DNA of 64,000 nt from JADFNB01 sp036397455 (GCA_036397455.1 DASWIX010000012.1:1-64000), one strand, 5' to 3'. Counted from the stretch's first letter, positions 48,235-57,103 are shown. Program-made: numbers and translations. Notes: generated from the letters alone by a model not told the origin.

Positions 48235-50016
48235 ATGGAGATTGCGCTCGCACAGATACGGCCCGCCAAGGCCGACTACGCCGAGAACCTGAAGCGTATC
48301 GGCGCGGTGATGGCGCAGGTGGGCGGGTGGCCGCGTCCACCGGGGTTGGTGATCTTCGGCGAAACGGTGATGTCGGGGTACTTCCTCGAGGGCGGCGTGC
48401 GCGACGCGGTCGTCACGGCGGGGACCCTGTTTCGCGATCTCCAGGCGGTGCACGAGGCGGCCGGCGTGGCGCCGATGGACCTGTGTCTCGGGTTCTACGA
48501 GGCGCGCCGCGGGCGGATCTTCAATTCGGCATTGTACGCTGAGATGGGAGGCGACAATCCCGGCATCCGCCACGTGCACCGGAAGGTGTTCCTTCCCACC
48601 TACGGCATGTTCGATGAGGAACGGTTCGTCGACGCCGGCACGACCGTGCAGGCGTTCGACACCCGTTGGGGTCGCGCCGCGATCCTGATCTGCGAGGACG
48701 TGTGGCACTCGGCCGCCGCGACGATCGCGGCGCTTGACGGTGCCGATTTCCTGATCGTGCCGAGCGCATCCCCCGCCCGCGGAATCGAGCCAACGGCCTC
48801 CGGATCGATCAACAGCAAGGACGCGTGGGAACGCATCGTCCGGCGCGTGGCAGAAGAGCACGGCGTATACCTCGCGCTGGTCCAGATCGTGGGATTCGAG
48901 GGGGGGAAGGGGTTCCAGGGTGGGTCCGCCCTGGTTGGGCCGGACGGCGTGGTGTTGGCCGAAGCGCCGGTGCTCGACGAAGCCATCGTGACCGGCCGCT
49001 TCGATAGGCGACGCCTGATGCAGGCGCGGGCCGACCAGCCATTGTTGTCGGATCTTGAAGTGGCACTGCCACACTTGTTGCGGGCCTCGTCGGATACCGC
49101 GCGTCCCGCGGTCGCGATCGACGGGCCGAGCGGCGCGATACCGCGGGTCGAGCCATCGACACCAGCCGCGCATCCGGTGGTGACGCCGGCGGCCGCGGTC
49201 GACCCCCTGGCGATCAACGCGCCACTCGTCGAACGGTGGTTGGTCGCGTTTCTGCGGGAGGAGGTGACGCGGCGCCGCGGATTCGACAAGGTCGTCATTG
49301 GCCTGTCGGGAGGCGTGGACAGCGCGACGACCGCGGCGCTGGCCGTGCGTGCGTTCGGGGCCGACAACGTGATGGCGGTACGATTGCCCTACTGCACGTC
49401 CGCCACCGAAAGCGGCGCACACGCGCAGGTCGTGGCGGACGCGCTCGGCCTCGATCTGCTGACCATCGATATCAGTCAGGCGGTCGACGGGTATCACGCC
49501 GCCGCCGCCAACGGTGGTGACTCCACGAGCCGTGGCAACGTCATGGCGCGCCTGCGGATGATCGCGCTGTTCGACCTCTCCGCCAAGTACCGGGCGCTGC
49601 CGCTCGGTACCGCCAACAAGACCGAACGATTGCTGGGCTACTTCACGTGGCATGCCGATGACGCGCCGCCGGTGAATCCGATAGGCGACCTGTTCAAGAC
49701 GCAGGTATTGGCGTTGGCACGGCACCTGGGGATCCCGGACGCGATCGTGGAGAAGCCCGCCACCGCCGATCTGGTTCAGGGTCAGACCGATGAAGGCGAT
49801 CTGGGTATCGCCTACGCGCGCGCGGACCTGATTCTGCACTGGACGCTGTCGGGGCGCGCGGAATGCGAGATTGTCGAGTACGGGTTCAGTCCGGACGAAG
49901 TCGGACTCGTCAAACGCCGGCTTGATTCGACGCATTGGAAACGGCGCTTGCCGACGGTGGCCATGCTCAGTCGCACAGCCATCGGCGAGAGTTATCTTCG
50001 CCCGGTCGACTACTAG
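48235..50016 (+). CDS. nadE: Glutamine-dependent NAD+ synthetase
   Basis: A 593-residue two-domain enzyme making NAD+ from deamido-NAD+. The N-terminal nitrilase-type glutaminase has the triad Glu43 (FGETVMSGY), Lys117 (HRKVFLPTYG) and Cys153 (ICEDVWHS). The C-terminal ATP pyrophosphatase carries SGGVDS at 358-363 and the later GTANKTERLLGYFT and VNPIGDLFKTQV. Ammonia is expected to pass between the domains. The ATG at 48235 is preferred to the GTG one codon before. It is followed by an acyl-CoA thioesterase after 14 bp. The RES toxin at 1684-2136 consumes the product of this enzyme. Confidence 0.96.
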   Translation: MEIALAQIRPAKADYAENLKRIGAVMAQVGGWPRPPGLVIFGETVMSGYFLEGGVRDAVVTAGTLFRDLQAVHEAAGVAPMDLCLGFYEARRGRIFNSALYAEMGGDNPGIRHVHRKVFLPTYGMFDEERFVDAGTTVQAFDTRWGRAAILICEDVWHSAAATIAALDGADFLIVPSASPARGIEPTASGSINSKDAWERIVRRVAEEHGVYLALVQIVGFEGGKGFQGGSALVGPDGVVLAEAPVLDEAIVTGRFDRRRLMQARADQPLLSDLEVALPHLLRASSDTARPAVAIDGPSGAIPRVEPSTPAAHPVVTPAAAVDPLAINAPLVERWLVAFLREEVTRRRGFDKVVIGLSGGVDSATTAALAVRAFGADNVMAVRLPYCTSATESGAHAQVVADALGLDLLTIDISQAVDGYHAAAANGGDSTSRGNVMARLRMIALFDLSAKYRALPLGTANKTERLLGYFTWHADDAPPVNPIGDLFKTQVLALARHLGIPDAIVEKPATADLVQGQTDEGDLGIAYARADLILHWTLSGRAECEIVEYGFSPDEVGLVKRRLDSTHWKRRLPTVAMLSRTAIGESYLRPVDY

Positions 50017-50030
50017 TCCTTCATCCCGCC

Positions 50031-50516
50031 ATGCCCGCCGACCTCCCGCCCGCTCCGGCGTCCGCATCCAGCGCCACCATGTCGGAGCTGATGATGCCCA
50101 ACATGGCGAACAATCTCGGGCATGTATTCGGCGGTGTGGTGCTGTCGCTCATCGATCGGGTGGCGGCGGTCGCCGCCACGCGCCACGCGCGGAGACCCTG
50201 TGTGACGGTCTCGGTCGATCGGGTGGACTTTCACGAGCCGATCTACCTCGGCGAGCTCGTGGTGGCCCAAGCCGCGGTCAACTTCGTGGGGCGGACGTCG
50301 ATGGAAGTGGGGGTGAGGATCGAGGCCGAAAACCTCGTGACCGGAACACGCCGTCACACCAACAGCTGCCACGTCACGTTCGTCGCTATTGACGAAAAGG
50401 GGAAGCCGGTGCCGGTGCGTCGTCTGGTGCTGGAAACCGAGGATGACCGCCGGCGGCATGGCCGCGCGGAGGCGCGTCGGCGCCGCCGCCTCGAGGAGAC
50501 GAAGTCGGAATCGTGA
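50031..50516 (+). CDS. Acyl-CoA thioesterase, YciA/BACH-type hotdog
   Basis: A 161-residue hotdog thioesterase. SELMMPNMANNLGHVFGGVV carries the catalytic N/D-x-x-G-x-x-F-GG pattern of the cytosolic acyl-CoA hydrolases, followed by the substrate strand RVDFHEPIYLGELVV and GRTSMEVGVRIEAENL. It probably trims short- to long-chain acyl-CoA. The arginine-rich C-terminus (RRRHGRAEARRRRRLEE) is a family oddity. Its TGA overlaps the GTG start of the patatin gene by four bases. Confidence 0.88.
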   Translation: MPADLPPAPASASSATMSELMMPNMANNLGHVFGGVVLSLIDRVAAVAATRHARRPCVTVSVDRVDFHEPIYLGELVVAQAAVNFVGRTSMEVGVRIEAENLVTGTRRHTNSCHVTFVAIDEKGKPVPVRRLVLETEDDRRRHGRAEARRRRRLEETKSES

Positions 50517-51337
50517 GCGGCATCGCCCTGGTGTTGAGTGGGGGTGGGGCGAAGGCCGCCGCGCACCTCGGGGTCTACAAGGCGCTGGAACATTGGGAGC
50601 TGATCCCGTCGCGGTACGTTGGAACCTCGATGGGTGCGGTTGTGGGTGCGTGCCTCGCCGCCGGGCTCGGGTACGAAGAGACGCTCGTTCGCATGGCCGC
50701 CATACGGCGTCATGACGTGGCGGCGATTTCGCCGGGAGCGCTGCTCGGGTACTTCAGTCGGAGCTTTCTGCGTGGTGACCGATTGCGCGACACCATTGCG
50801 CACCTCCTCCCGGTCCGTCGGTTCCGCGAACTCCACTACCCGCTGACGGTCACCGCGGTCGATATCCAGAACGGTCAACTCACCTTGTTCGGTGCCGATG
50901 GGCGAGACGAGGTCCCGCTGGTCGACGCGCTGTACGCCTCCTGCGCACTGCCGGTCTACTATCCGGCGGCGCGCATCGGGGGACGGACCTACGTGGACGG
51001 GGGGTTGCGCGCCGTCCTCCCGATCGATGTGGCCGGGTCGTTCGATCCGGATCTGATCGTGGCGGTGAACGTGGGTCCGTCGCTGCATGACGAAACGAGC
51101 GGCCGCGCGGCAGCCTTACCGCCCCTGGTTCGGCACCATGGGGAGGTGCTGCGCGTCATGATGGCCGCCCAGACTGAACTGGAGATCGAACGCTGGCGCG
51201 GCCGGTCGGACGTGGTGTTGGTACAGCCCGTGACGGAGGCGGAGGCCACTTTCGCGCTCGAGAGTGTCGGCCAATATGTCGGCGACGGATATCGGGCCGC
51301 CGTCCGGGCTCTGGTGGACCACAGTCGGGACCGCTGA
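50513..51337 (+). CDS. Patatin-like phospholipase
   Basis: A 274-residue lipid acyl hydrolase with the patatin catalytic dyad: Ser39 in GTSMG (37-41) and Asp163 in VDGG, plus the oxyanion loop LVLSGGGAKAAAHLG. This is the RssA/NTE group of cytosolic phospholipases. The GTG start overlaps the thioesterase stop, so the pair could couple lipid release and acyl-CoA turnover. No signal peptide is seen. The 132 bp after its end have no gene; they hold a GC-rich GGGGCC...GGCCCC inverted repeat (loop about 16). Confidence 0.88.
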   Translation: MSGIALVLSGGGAKAAAHLGVYKALEHWELIPSRYVGTSMGAVVGACLAAGLGYEETLVRMAAIRRHDVAAISPGALLGYFSRSFLRGDRLRDTIAHLLPVRRFRELHYPLTVTAVDIQNGQLTLFGADGRDEVPLVDALYASCALPVYYPAARIGGRTYVDGGLRAVLPIDVAGSFDPDLIVAVNVGPSLHDETSGRAAALPPLVRHHGEVLRVMMAAQTELEIERWRGRSDVVLVQPVTEAEATFALESVGQYVGDGYRAAVRALVDHSRDR

Positions 51338-51469
51338 CGGGGCTACGGCAGCGGCGTTTCGAACGATTGTGGCGAGCGTCCATCGTCTATTACTGTTCTG
51401 AGTCTGCCCGGCGAGCCACAAACACGGTGGGGCCGACCCCGTCCTCGAACGGCCCCGAATCGGGTGATC

Positions 51470-51895
51470 ATGACGACCAAGCGCTTTACGCTGGATGAAG
51501 CCAACCGGACGATTCCGCTGGTCAAACGGATCGTTCAGGATATCGTCGACGAGTATACCGAATGGAAAAACGCGCTCCGCCGCTATGAGATCGTCGCGTC
51601 GGAGGATCGGCCGGACCACGGCGAGTCGGGCGAAACCGAAGACGTGCGGTCGGAGGTCGATGCGATCGCGGCGCGGATCAACGAGTTCATCGAAGAACTG
51701 AAACAGATCGGCTGTGTGCTCAAGGGCTTCGACGACGGCCTGGTGGATTTCTACAGCGCCCAGAACGGGAGGGACGTCTGTCTGTGCTGGCGGCTTGGTG
51801 AAGACCGCATCGAGTTCTGGCACGAGGTCGACGCCGGTTTCACGGGCCGGCAGCCGGTGCGGGTGTTGGTAACCGGCGGGGAGGCCGAGCTGTGA
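51470..51895 (+). CDS. DUF2203 family protein
   Basis: A 141-residue DUF2203 protein. The N-terminal MTTKRFTLDEANRTIPLVKR and the C-terminal VCLCWRLGEDRIEFWHEVDA with GFTGRQPV are diagnostic of the family. The middle is helical and charged, probably a coiled coil. Function is unknown across bacteria. A GTG two codons upstream is also possible. Its stop overlaps the GTG start of the next gene. Confidence 0.82.
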   Translation: MTTKRFTLDEANRTIPLVKRIVQDIVDEYTEWKNALRRYEIVASEDRPDHGESGETEDVRSEVDAIAARINEFIEELKQIGCVLKGFDDGLVDFYSAQNGRDVCLCWRLGEDRIEFWHEVDAGFTGRQPVRVLVTGGEAEL

Positions 51896-52344
51896 GGTTC
51901 ACCGTATTCCTTCACATGGTCGGGATAGGCCTATGGCTCGGCGGCGCGGTCGCCGCGGTGCTTCTCGGTGGTACGGTGGCATCCGAGCCGGAGGCCGCGC
52001 GGGCACAGGTGCACCGACTGTTCGGTCGCCTGTACGCCTGGCTCGTCGCGCCCGGCGCGATGCTCGCGGTAGGATCGGGCCTTGCCCTCGCGATGATGGT
52101 CGCGAGTGCCGGCGGTGGTGAGCGGCTTGGCGAGCCGGGCGTGGCCGCGATGCAGGCGACCGGTTTTCTGGCGGGACTCATTGAGTTGTTCGTGTCGTTC
52201 CCGATGTCGCAACGCCTGGCCCGGCTGGCCGACGCCGGTGCGCCGGCCGTCGCGCTCGATATGCTGCGCCGACGCGTGATTGGGGTGACGAGTGCCGCGC
52301 TGCTGTTCCTGCTCGTGGCGCTGTACCTCGGCGTGGTGAGTTAG
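51892..52344 (+). CDS. Four-helix integral membrane protein (DUF4149/CopD-like)
   Basis: A 150-residue protein with four hydrophobic segments: FTVFLHMVGIGLWLGGAVAA, LVAPGAMLAVGSGLALAMMV, MQATGFLAGLIELFVSF and GVTSAALLFLLVALYLGV. The first helix with a histidine and the WLGG motif is typical of the DUF4149/CopD-like heme or copper-handling membrane families, but that match is weak. The GTG start overlaps the DUF2203 stop by four bases. It may work with DUF2203; nothing else is clear. Confidence 0.6.
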   Translation: MRFTVFLHMVGIGLWLGGAVAAVLLGGTVASEPEAARAQVHRLFGRLYAWLVAPGAMLAVGSGLALAMMVASAGGGERLGEPGVAAMQATGFLAGLIELFVSFPMSQRLARLADAGAPAVALDMLRRRVIGVTSAALLFLLVALYLGVVS

Positions 52345-52382
52345 CCCGCGCGCCGCGACGCCTCCCGCCCCCGGCCATTACC

Positions 52383-53177
52383 GTGCCCGCCATCTCCCTC
52401 GACCTGAGACGCCTCGCCGGCCGGTTCGCGCTGCAATCCGCCAGTCACATGGGGCGCGTCTCGCTGTTCAGCCTCGACATGGTGCGGTCGCTGGGGGAGT
52501 GGCGCATCTGGGTGCCGCGTACTTTCCAGCAGGCCCAGCATGTCGGCTACGGCTCCCTGTTCATCGTACTGCTGACGGCCGCGTTCGCCGGCGCCGTGAC
52601 GGCGCTCCAGGCCGGGTACCAGTTCACCGGCAATATCCCGGTGTACATCGTCGGCGGCCTGGTGGTGCAAACGATCATCCTCGAGCTGGGCCCGGTGTTG
52701 ACGGCGTTGCTGCTCGCGGGACGGATCGGCGCCCGCTACGCCGCGGAACTCGGGACGATGCGGGTGACCGAGCAGATCGACGCGCTCGAAAGCCTCGGCA
52801 GGTCTCCGACGTCCCATCTGATTCTCCCACGGGTCATCGCGGGGACGGTCATGCTGCCGGTGCTCGTCATCTTTGCGGACATGGTCGGGGTGCTGTCAGG
52901 CTGGTGGTTCGCGTCGACCGGTGTGCTCGAGCTCACCAACGCCGATTTTATCTACGGCGCGCGCTTCTTCTTCCGTCCGTGGGATCTGTGGTACTCGATC
53001 ATCAAGTCGATATTCTTCGGGCTCGCGATCTCGCTCGTGCCCTGCTATGTGGGGTTCACCACCAAACAGGGGGCCGAGGGCGTGGGACGGGCGACGACGG
53101 CGGCGGTGGTCAGCGCCTCGGTGTTGATCCTCTTTCTCGATGCGGTGCTCGCGCAGATCTTGTTGCCCAATGCGTAG
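52383..53177 (+). CDS. mlaE: MlaE-type lipid transport permease
   Basis: A 264-residue permease of the Mla/Mce retrograde phospholipid system. It shows the MlaE helices VGYGSLFIVLLTAAFAGAV, LVVQTIILELGPVLTALLLA and the EFG-like GRIGARYAAELGTMRVTEQI. Inner-membrane protein; it forms a dimer with MlaF ATPase subunits. GTG start at 52383 after the DUF4149-like gene (38 bp). The mutY gene on the opposite strand separates it from mlaF and mlaD, though all three are forward. Confidence 0.92.
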   Translation: MPAISLDLRRLAGRFALQSASHMGRVSLFSLDMVRSLGEWRIWVPRTFQQAQHVGYGSLFIVLLTAAFAGAVTALQAGYQFTGNIPVYIVGGLVVQTIILELGPVLTALLLAGRIGARYAAELGTMRVTEQIDALESLGRSPTSHLILPRVIAGTVMLPVLVIFADMVGVLSGWWFASTGVLELTNADFIYGARFFFRPWDLWYSIIKSIFFGLAISLVPCYVGFTTKQGAEGVGRATTAAVVSASVLILFLDAVLAQILLPNA

Positions 53178-53211
53178 AGTGCGACGGCGGATCGACCGGA
53201 CCCTGGGCACC

Positions 53212-53865
53212 TCACGGCCCGCCGGTACGGCAGGCGGGGCGGACCGGACAGATCGGGCAGCGGGGGTTGCGCGCAACGCAGATGCGGGCACCCAACTCCA
53301 TCAACGCCTGGTTGAATTCCCAGGCTGTCTTGCGCCGTGTCGGAAGCAGTGCGCGGGCGAGCGTCCACAGCGCCCGCGCGGCGCGCGCATCCTGTGCCCA
53401 ACGCGGGCGGAACACGCGGCGCAACACGCGGTTGACGTTGGTGTCGATGGCGGGCTCGCGCCGCTCGTACGCGAACGTCGCGACCGCGCCCGCCGTGTAC
53501 CGTCCCACGCCGGGAAGGGTGCGCAGCGTGGTGGGATCGTCCGGGATGACGCTGTCGTGATCGTGCACGACGGTGCGCGCGAGCCGGTGGAGGTTGGCGG
53601 CACGACGATAGTAGCCGAGGCCTTCCCACGCCTCACGCACCGCGCTCGGACGCGCGCGCGCGAGGGCGCCGACGGTTGGAAAGCGGGTGAGAAAGCGCGG
53701 ATAGAAATCGATCACCCGCGACACCGGCGTCTGCTGGAGCATGAACTCGGACACGAGCACCCGGTACGGATCGCGGGTCGCGCGCCATGGCAGGTCCCGC
53801 GCCTGCCGGCGATACCATGCCAGCAGGCGGCGGGTGAAACGGAGAGCGTTCGGGGGCCGGCGCAT
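53212..53865 (-). CDS. mutY: A/G-specific adenine glycosylase, catalytic domain only
   Basis: MutY removes adenine opposite 8-oxoguanine. Its 217 residues include the catalytic Glu40 (VSEFMLQQT), the HhH motif LPGVGRYTAGAVA with Asp141 (IDTNVNR) and the 4Fe-4S cysteines Cys196, Cys203, Cys206 and Cys212. The C-terminal Nudix-like domain that recognises 8-oxoguanine, about 130 residues in E. coli MutY, is absent, so lesion specificity may be reduced. It lies antisense between mlaE and mlaF, 57 bp from the latter's start. The start ATG at 53865 is preceded by TACCTT. Confidence 0.92.
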   Translation of the reverse strand: MRRPPNALRFTRRLLAWYRRQARDLPWRATRDPYRVLVSEFMLQQTPVSRVIDFYPRFLTRFPTVGALARARPSAVREAWEGLGYYRRAANLHRLARTVVHDHDSVIPDDPTTLRTLPGVGRYTAGAVATFAYERREPAIDTNVNRVLRRVFRPRWAQDARAARALWTLARALLPTRRKTAWEFNQALMELGARICVARNPRCPICPVRPACRTGGP

Positions 53866-53921
53866 CGGGACGCAAGGTACCGGTGCGGCGCGACGGCGGG
53901 GAGAGCAACGCGGGGCGGCGC

Positions 53922-54677
53922 ATGATCAAGCTTCGCAACGTCCACAAGCGATTCGGCGAACTCGTGGTGCTCGATGGGGTCGATTTCGACGTCGATCAGG
54001 GGGAAACGGTGTCGTTGTTGGGGCCGTCCGGCGTGGGGAAGAGCGTGCTGCTCAAGCATATCAACGGCTTGATCCATCCGGACGTCGGCGAAGTGTTCGT
54101 CGACGGCCTGAGCGTGCCGCACCTCAAGCGGAAGGCGCTGTCGACCTTGCGATCGACCATCGGATACGTGTTCCAGTTCGGCGCGCTGTTCGACTCGATG
54201 ACCGTGGGAGAGAACGTGCAACTGGGGATCACCGACGAAGTATGTTCGTCAGACCAGGCGTACTGCCGTAGCCGCGTCACCGAGTGCCTCGAGCTTGTCA
54301 ATTTGCCGGTGGAAACGGCGCTGAAGTACCCGTCGGATCTCTCGGGTGGGATGCGCAAACGGGTGGGCATCGCTCGGGCCATCGCGGGCCAGCCGACCTA
54401 TCTCCTCTATGACGAGCCGACCTCCGGTCTGGATCCGGTGAACGCGGATATCATCGACAAGCTGGTGGTCAAGTTGCGCGATACCATCGGCGTTACCAGC
54501 GTCGTGGTGACACACGACGTCAAGGGTGCGTTCTTCGTGTCGGACCGGATCGCGTTGTTGAGGGAAGGGTCGATCCGGGCGATGGGCACGCCGGACGACA
54601 TCAAGGCGAGCCGCGACGACGCGGTGCGGGAATTCATCGAGCGGGACTTCGAGACCTTCTTGGACGGGGACGGCTAG
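53922..54677 (+). CDS. mlaF: MlaF-type ABC ATPase
   Basis: A 251-residue ATPase of the Mla lipid transporter. Visible: Walker A GPSGVGKSV, signature LSGGMRKRVGIARAI, Walker B YLLYDEPTSGLDP and the switch histidine in VVVTHDVKGAFF. The SRDDAVREFIERDFETF tail is typical of MlaF. Start at the ATG 53922 (MIKLRNVHKRF). MlaD follows after four bases, so the two are translated together. Confidence 0.94.
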   Translation: MIKLRNVHKRFGELVVLDGVDFDVDQGETVSLLGPSGVGKSVLLKHINGLIHPDVGEVFVDGLSVPHLKRKALSTLRSTIGYVFQFGALFDSMTVGENVQLGITDEVCSSDQAYCRSRVTECLELVNLPVETALKYPSDLSGGMRKRVGIARAIAGQPTYLLYDEPTSGLDPVNADIIDKLVVKLRDTIGVTSVVVTHDVKGAFFVSDRIALLREGSIRAMGTPDDIKASRDDAVREFIERDFETFLDGDG

Positions 54678-54681
54678 CGGA

Positions 54682-55572
54682 ATGGACCTCCATTACAAAC
54701 AGGAAGTGACCGTCGGCCTGCTCGTGATCGTCGCGATCGTCATGGTATTTGGCGGTCTCACGTTCCTCACCGGACGGTCATTCGGCGGCGCGGGCCACAC
54801 CACCTTTGCCGCGCGGTTCGAGAACATTGCCGGTCTTGGCGTGGGCGATCCGATCCACGTGTCCGGTGTCCGCGTCGGCCGCGTGGGCGATATCGATTTG
54901 CAGGCCGTCAATGACGTCGTCGTATACCTGGAGGTATCCGACGCCGTGCGGCCACACGTGGATGCGCGCGCCGCCGTGCGTGCGATCGATGCCTTTGGTG
55001 CCATGTTCGTGGATTACGTCCCCGGACGGTCGGACGAGTTCCTGCGCGAAGGCCAGGTCATCACAGGGTCCCGGGACGTGGGGCTGATGGAAACCGCCGC
55101 CGACGTTGCGACGCAGGCGAGTGACGTACTGGCGGGCGCGGGGGCGGTGCTCAGCCCACGCACCGCCGACGATATCCACGAGACGCTCGGCGCCACACGC
55201 CGCGCGATGAACGTCATCGCGCAACTGGGCAGCGGACCGATGGTACGAGAGGCGACCGCCACGTTGGAGAAGCTCTCGAGCGTCGCCGCCAAACTCGACT
55301 CCATACTCGGGAGCCCGGACCTGGCGCGGTCCCTGGCGCAACTCGACGAAATCGCCGAGAGCCTGAACGAGATGGTCGTCGGGTTGGGCAACGCCACCAA
55401 CGCGCTTGCGGCCGTGATCGAGAAGGTGGACGCCGATTCCGGGACGCTCGGCCGGCTGGTGAACGACACGACCATGTATAACGAGATGATCCGTCTCACC
55501 ACGTCCATGCGGCTGTTGCTCGATGACATGCGGGAACGCCCGGGACGGTATTTCAGTCTGAAGGTGTTTTAG
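54682..55572 (+). CDS. mlaD: MlaD/MCE-domain lipid-binding protein
   Basis: A 296-residue protein with one N-terminal membrane helix (EVTVGLLVIVAIVMVFGGL) and an MCE domain: FENIAGLGVGDPIHVSGVRV and DLQAVNDVVVYLEVSDAV. A long helical C-terminus (to 290) could form the tunnel seen in larger MCE proteins. It is the periplasmic lipid shuttle of the MlaFED complex. There is no mlaC-like gene after it; rnz follows 50 bp downstream under its own control. Confidence 0.9.
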   Translation: MDLHYKQEVTVGLLVIVAIVMVFGGLTFLTGRSFGGAGHTTFAARFENIAGLGVGDPIHVSGVRVGRVGDIDLQAVNDVVVYLEVSDAVRPHVDARAAVRAIDAFGAMFVDYVPGRSDEFLREGQVITGSRDVGLMETAADVATQASDVLAGAGAVLSPRTADDIHETLGATRRAMNVIAQLGSGPMVREATATLEKLSSVAAKLDSILGSPDLARSLAQLDEIAESLNEMVVGLGNATNALAAVIEKVDADSGTLGRLVNDTTMYNEMIRLTTSMRLLLDDMRERPGRYFSLKVF

Positions 55573-55599
55573 CAGACGGTCGCAATCGGTCGAGGACGG

Positions 55600-55622
55600 G
55601 AGGAGAAGGATATATTCTCCTC
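55600..55622. promoter_or_regulatory. rnz: Inverted repeat with -10 box abutting the rnz start codon
   Basis: Perfect 8-bp arms GAGGAGAA and TTCTCCTC, seven bases apart, end exactly before the ATG at 55623. The centre includes TATATT (55611-55616), six bases before the start, the leaderless spacing. In RNA the left arm contains the only purine-rich ribosome-binding candidate, so a transcript starting upstream would fold and hide it. It could be an operator or an RNA switch. Confidence 0.55.
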
Positions 55623-56537
55623 ATGTTGAGCCTCACGTTTCTCGGCACTTCCGCCGCGCGTCCGACGGTCGAGCGCGGCGTCTCGTCCATCGCGGTCCAG
55701 CGCGAAGGCGAGACGTTGTTGTTCGACTGCGGCGAGGGCACCCAGCGCCAGATGATGCGCTTCGGCGTGGGGTTCACGCTGTCCGAGATCTTCTTCACCC
55801 ATTTCCACGCCGATCACTTCCTCGGCATCACCGGCCTGATCCGGACCCTCGGTCTCCAGGGTCGGGAAGAGCCGCTGACCCTCTATGGTCCGCGCGGGGC
55901 GCGGCGCATTCTCGGCGGGTTAGCGGAGGTCGGCCGGGAACGCACCCCATTCCCGATCGAGATACGGGATCTGGCGGCGGGCGCCGTGCTGTCGCGCGAC
56001 GAGTACGACATCGAAGCGATCGGTGTCGAACACGGTGGCGTGGCACTCGGCTACGCGATTCGGGAGCACGAGCGGCTGGGCCGGTTCGATCCGGACAAGG
56101 CCGCCGAGTTGGGCGTCCCCGAAGGACCGTTGTGGGGCCGGTTGCACAAGGGCGAGACCGTCGGGCTGGCGGACGGCCGGCGGATCGGTCCCGAAGATCT
56201 CGTGGGACCCCCGCGGCCCGGCAGGCTGGTGGTGATCTCCGGTGATACCCGTCCGTGCGAGCAAGTGGTGGCGGCCGCCACCGGCGCGGATCTGCTGGTA
56301 CACGAGGCGACGTTCAGCGCGGAGGAAAAGGACCGCGCGGTCGAGACCCATCATGCCACCGCCGTCGAGGCGGCACAGGTCGCGTTGGCCGCGCGCGCGA
56401 AGAAGTTGGCACTCACCCACCTCAGCGCGCGCTTCTCGGCCGGCAGCAACGTGCTGCTCGATGAGGCGCGCGCCGTGTTCGCCGAGACGATCGTGGCGAA
56501 AGATGGGCTGGTGCTCGACGTGCCTTACGCCGAGTAA
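55623..56537 (+). CDS. rnz: Ribonuclease Z (tRNA 3'-endonuclease)
   Basis: A 304-residue metallo-beta-lactamase nuclease that trims the 3' ends of tRNA precursors lacking CCA. The zinc motif is HFHADH at 60-65 in FFTHFHADHFLG, with later ligands in ISGDTRP and VETHHATAVEAAQVA and LTHLSARF. Its substrate tRNAs at 57104-57250 in the same window indeed do not encode CCA. The leaderless-type start lies directly against an inverted repeat. Confidence 0.95.
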   Translation: MLSLTFLGTSAARPTVERGVSSIAVQREGETLLFDCGEGTQRQMMRFGVGFTLSEIFFTHFHADHFLGITGLIRTLGLQGREEPLTLYGPRGARRILGGLAEVGRERTPFPIEIRDLAAGAVLSRDEYDIEAIGVEHGGVALGYAIREHERLGRFDPDKAAELGVPEGPLWGRLHKGETVGLADGRRIGPEDLVGPPRPGRLVVISGDTRPCEQVVAAATGADLLVHEATFSAEEKDRAVETHHATAVEAAQVALAARAKKLALTHLSARFSAGSNVLLDEARAVFAETIVAKDGLVLDVPYAE

Positions 56538-56570
56538 CGGTACCAGGTCACGCTCCCGGCCAGGTACCAC

Positions 56571-56942
56571 TTAATCGGAGGGTGCCGTCACCGTCACTTT
56601 CCCCGACATCCCTCGCCCATGGACGGTGCAGTAGTAGGTGAACTCGCCTGCCGAGTCGAACATGCGCGTGAACGCCCCCGAGCTCTTGGTCGACGAGTTG
56701 CCGATCGCGGCGTTGTCGAAGGTGACGTTGTGCTGGTTCAGTCCTTGCCAGGTCCACGTCACCGTCTGACCGGCATTCACCTGGTTGCCGGCTGGGTTGA
56801 ACTTGTTGTCGACGACGCTCACGCTGGTGGTGACGGTGGGCCCGGTCGGGTCGGGGTCGTTGGTGTCCGGTGGGCCTTGCGTGTCGCCGCAAGCCAGGAG
56901 CGCGGTGGCAAGGCCGAGGATCGTGAGACGGTGCAGGGGCAT
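56571..56942 (-). CDS. Cupredoxin (plastocyanin/azurin-like) lipoprotein
   Basis: A 123-residue copper protein. MPLHRLTILGLATALLACGD is a lipoprotein signal, followed by a PxD-rich linker and one cupredoxin domain. The type 1 copper ligands are His in GLNQHNVTF and the Cys, His and Met in YYCTVHGRGMSG. It probably carries electrons at the outer membrane or periplasm. I use the ATG at 56942; ten codons upstream are open but not needed. It converges with rnz, 33 bp apart. Confidence 0.88.
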   Translation of the reverse strand: MPLHRLTILGLATALLACGDTQGPPDTNDPDPTGPTVTTSVSVVDNKFNPAGNQVNAGQTVTWTWQGLNQHNVTFDNAAIGNSSTKSSGAFTRMFDSAGEFTYYCTVHGRGMSGKVTVTAPSD

Positions 56943-57020
56943 GACAAAGGGCTCCGGTGTGGGGTCTTTCATGGTAACGCCTTGTCAGCGCGAAGGTTCC
57001 CTACGGGCGCGCTGCCGGGC

Positions 57021-57049
57021 TTGACCCCTTTTCGGGTGCTGTCTAGGTT
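57021..57049 (+). promoter_or_regulatory. Sigma-70-type promoter of the tRNA-Ala/tRNA-Gln unit
   Basis: TTGACC (57021-57026), a 17-bp spacer and TAGGTT (57044-57049). The start of transcription would fall about 45-50 bases before the first tRNA. In the leader, an 8-bp stem (ACCCCGCC and GGCGGGGT, 57063-57088) stands just before the tRNA. Confidence 0.5.
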
Positions 57050-57103
57050 TGAGGGCGGCACGACCCCGCCGCGGTATTTGGGCGGGGTTCTGCATCTGTA
57101 CTT

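Noticed and set aside
51430..51456. Possible terminator hairpin GGGGCC/GGCCCC after the patatin gene
   Set aside because: The loop is about 16 bases and there is no T tract; any GC-rich sequence gives such stems by chance.
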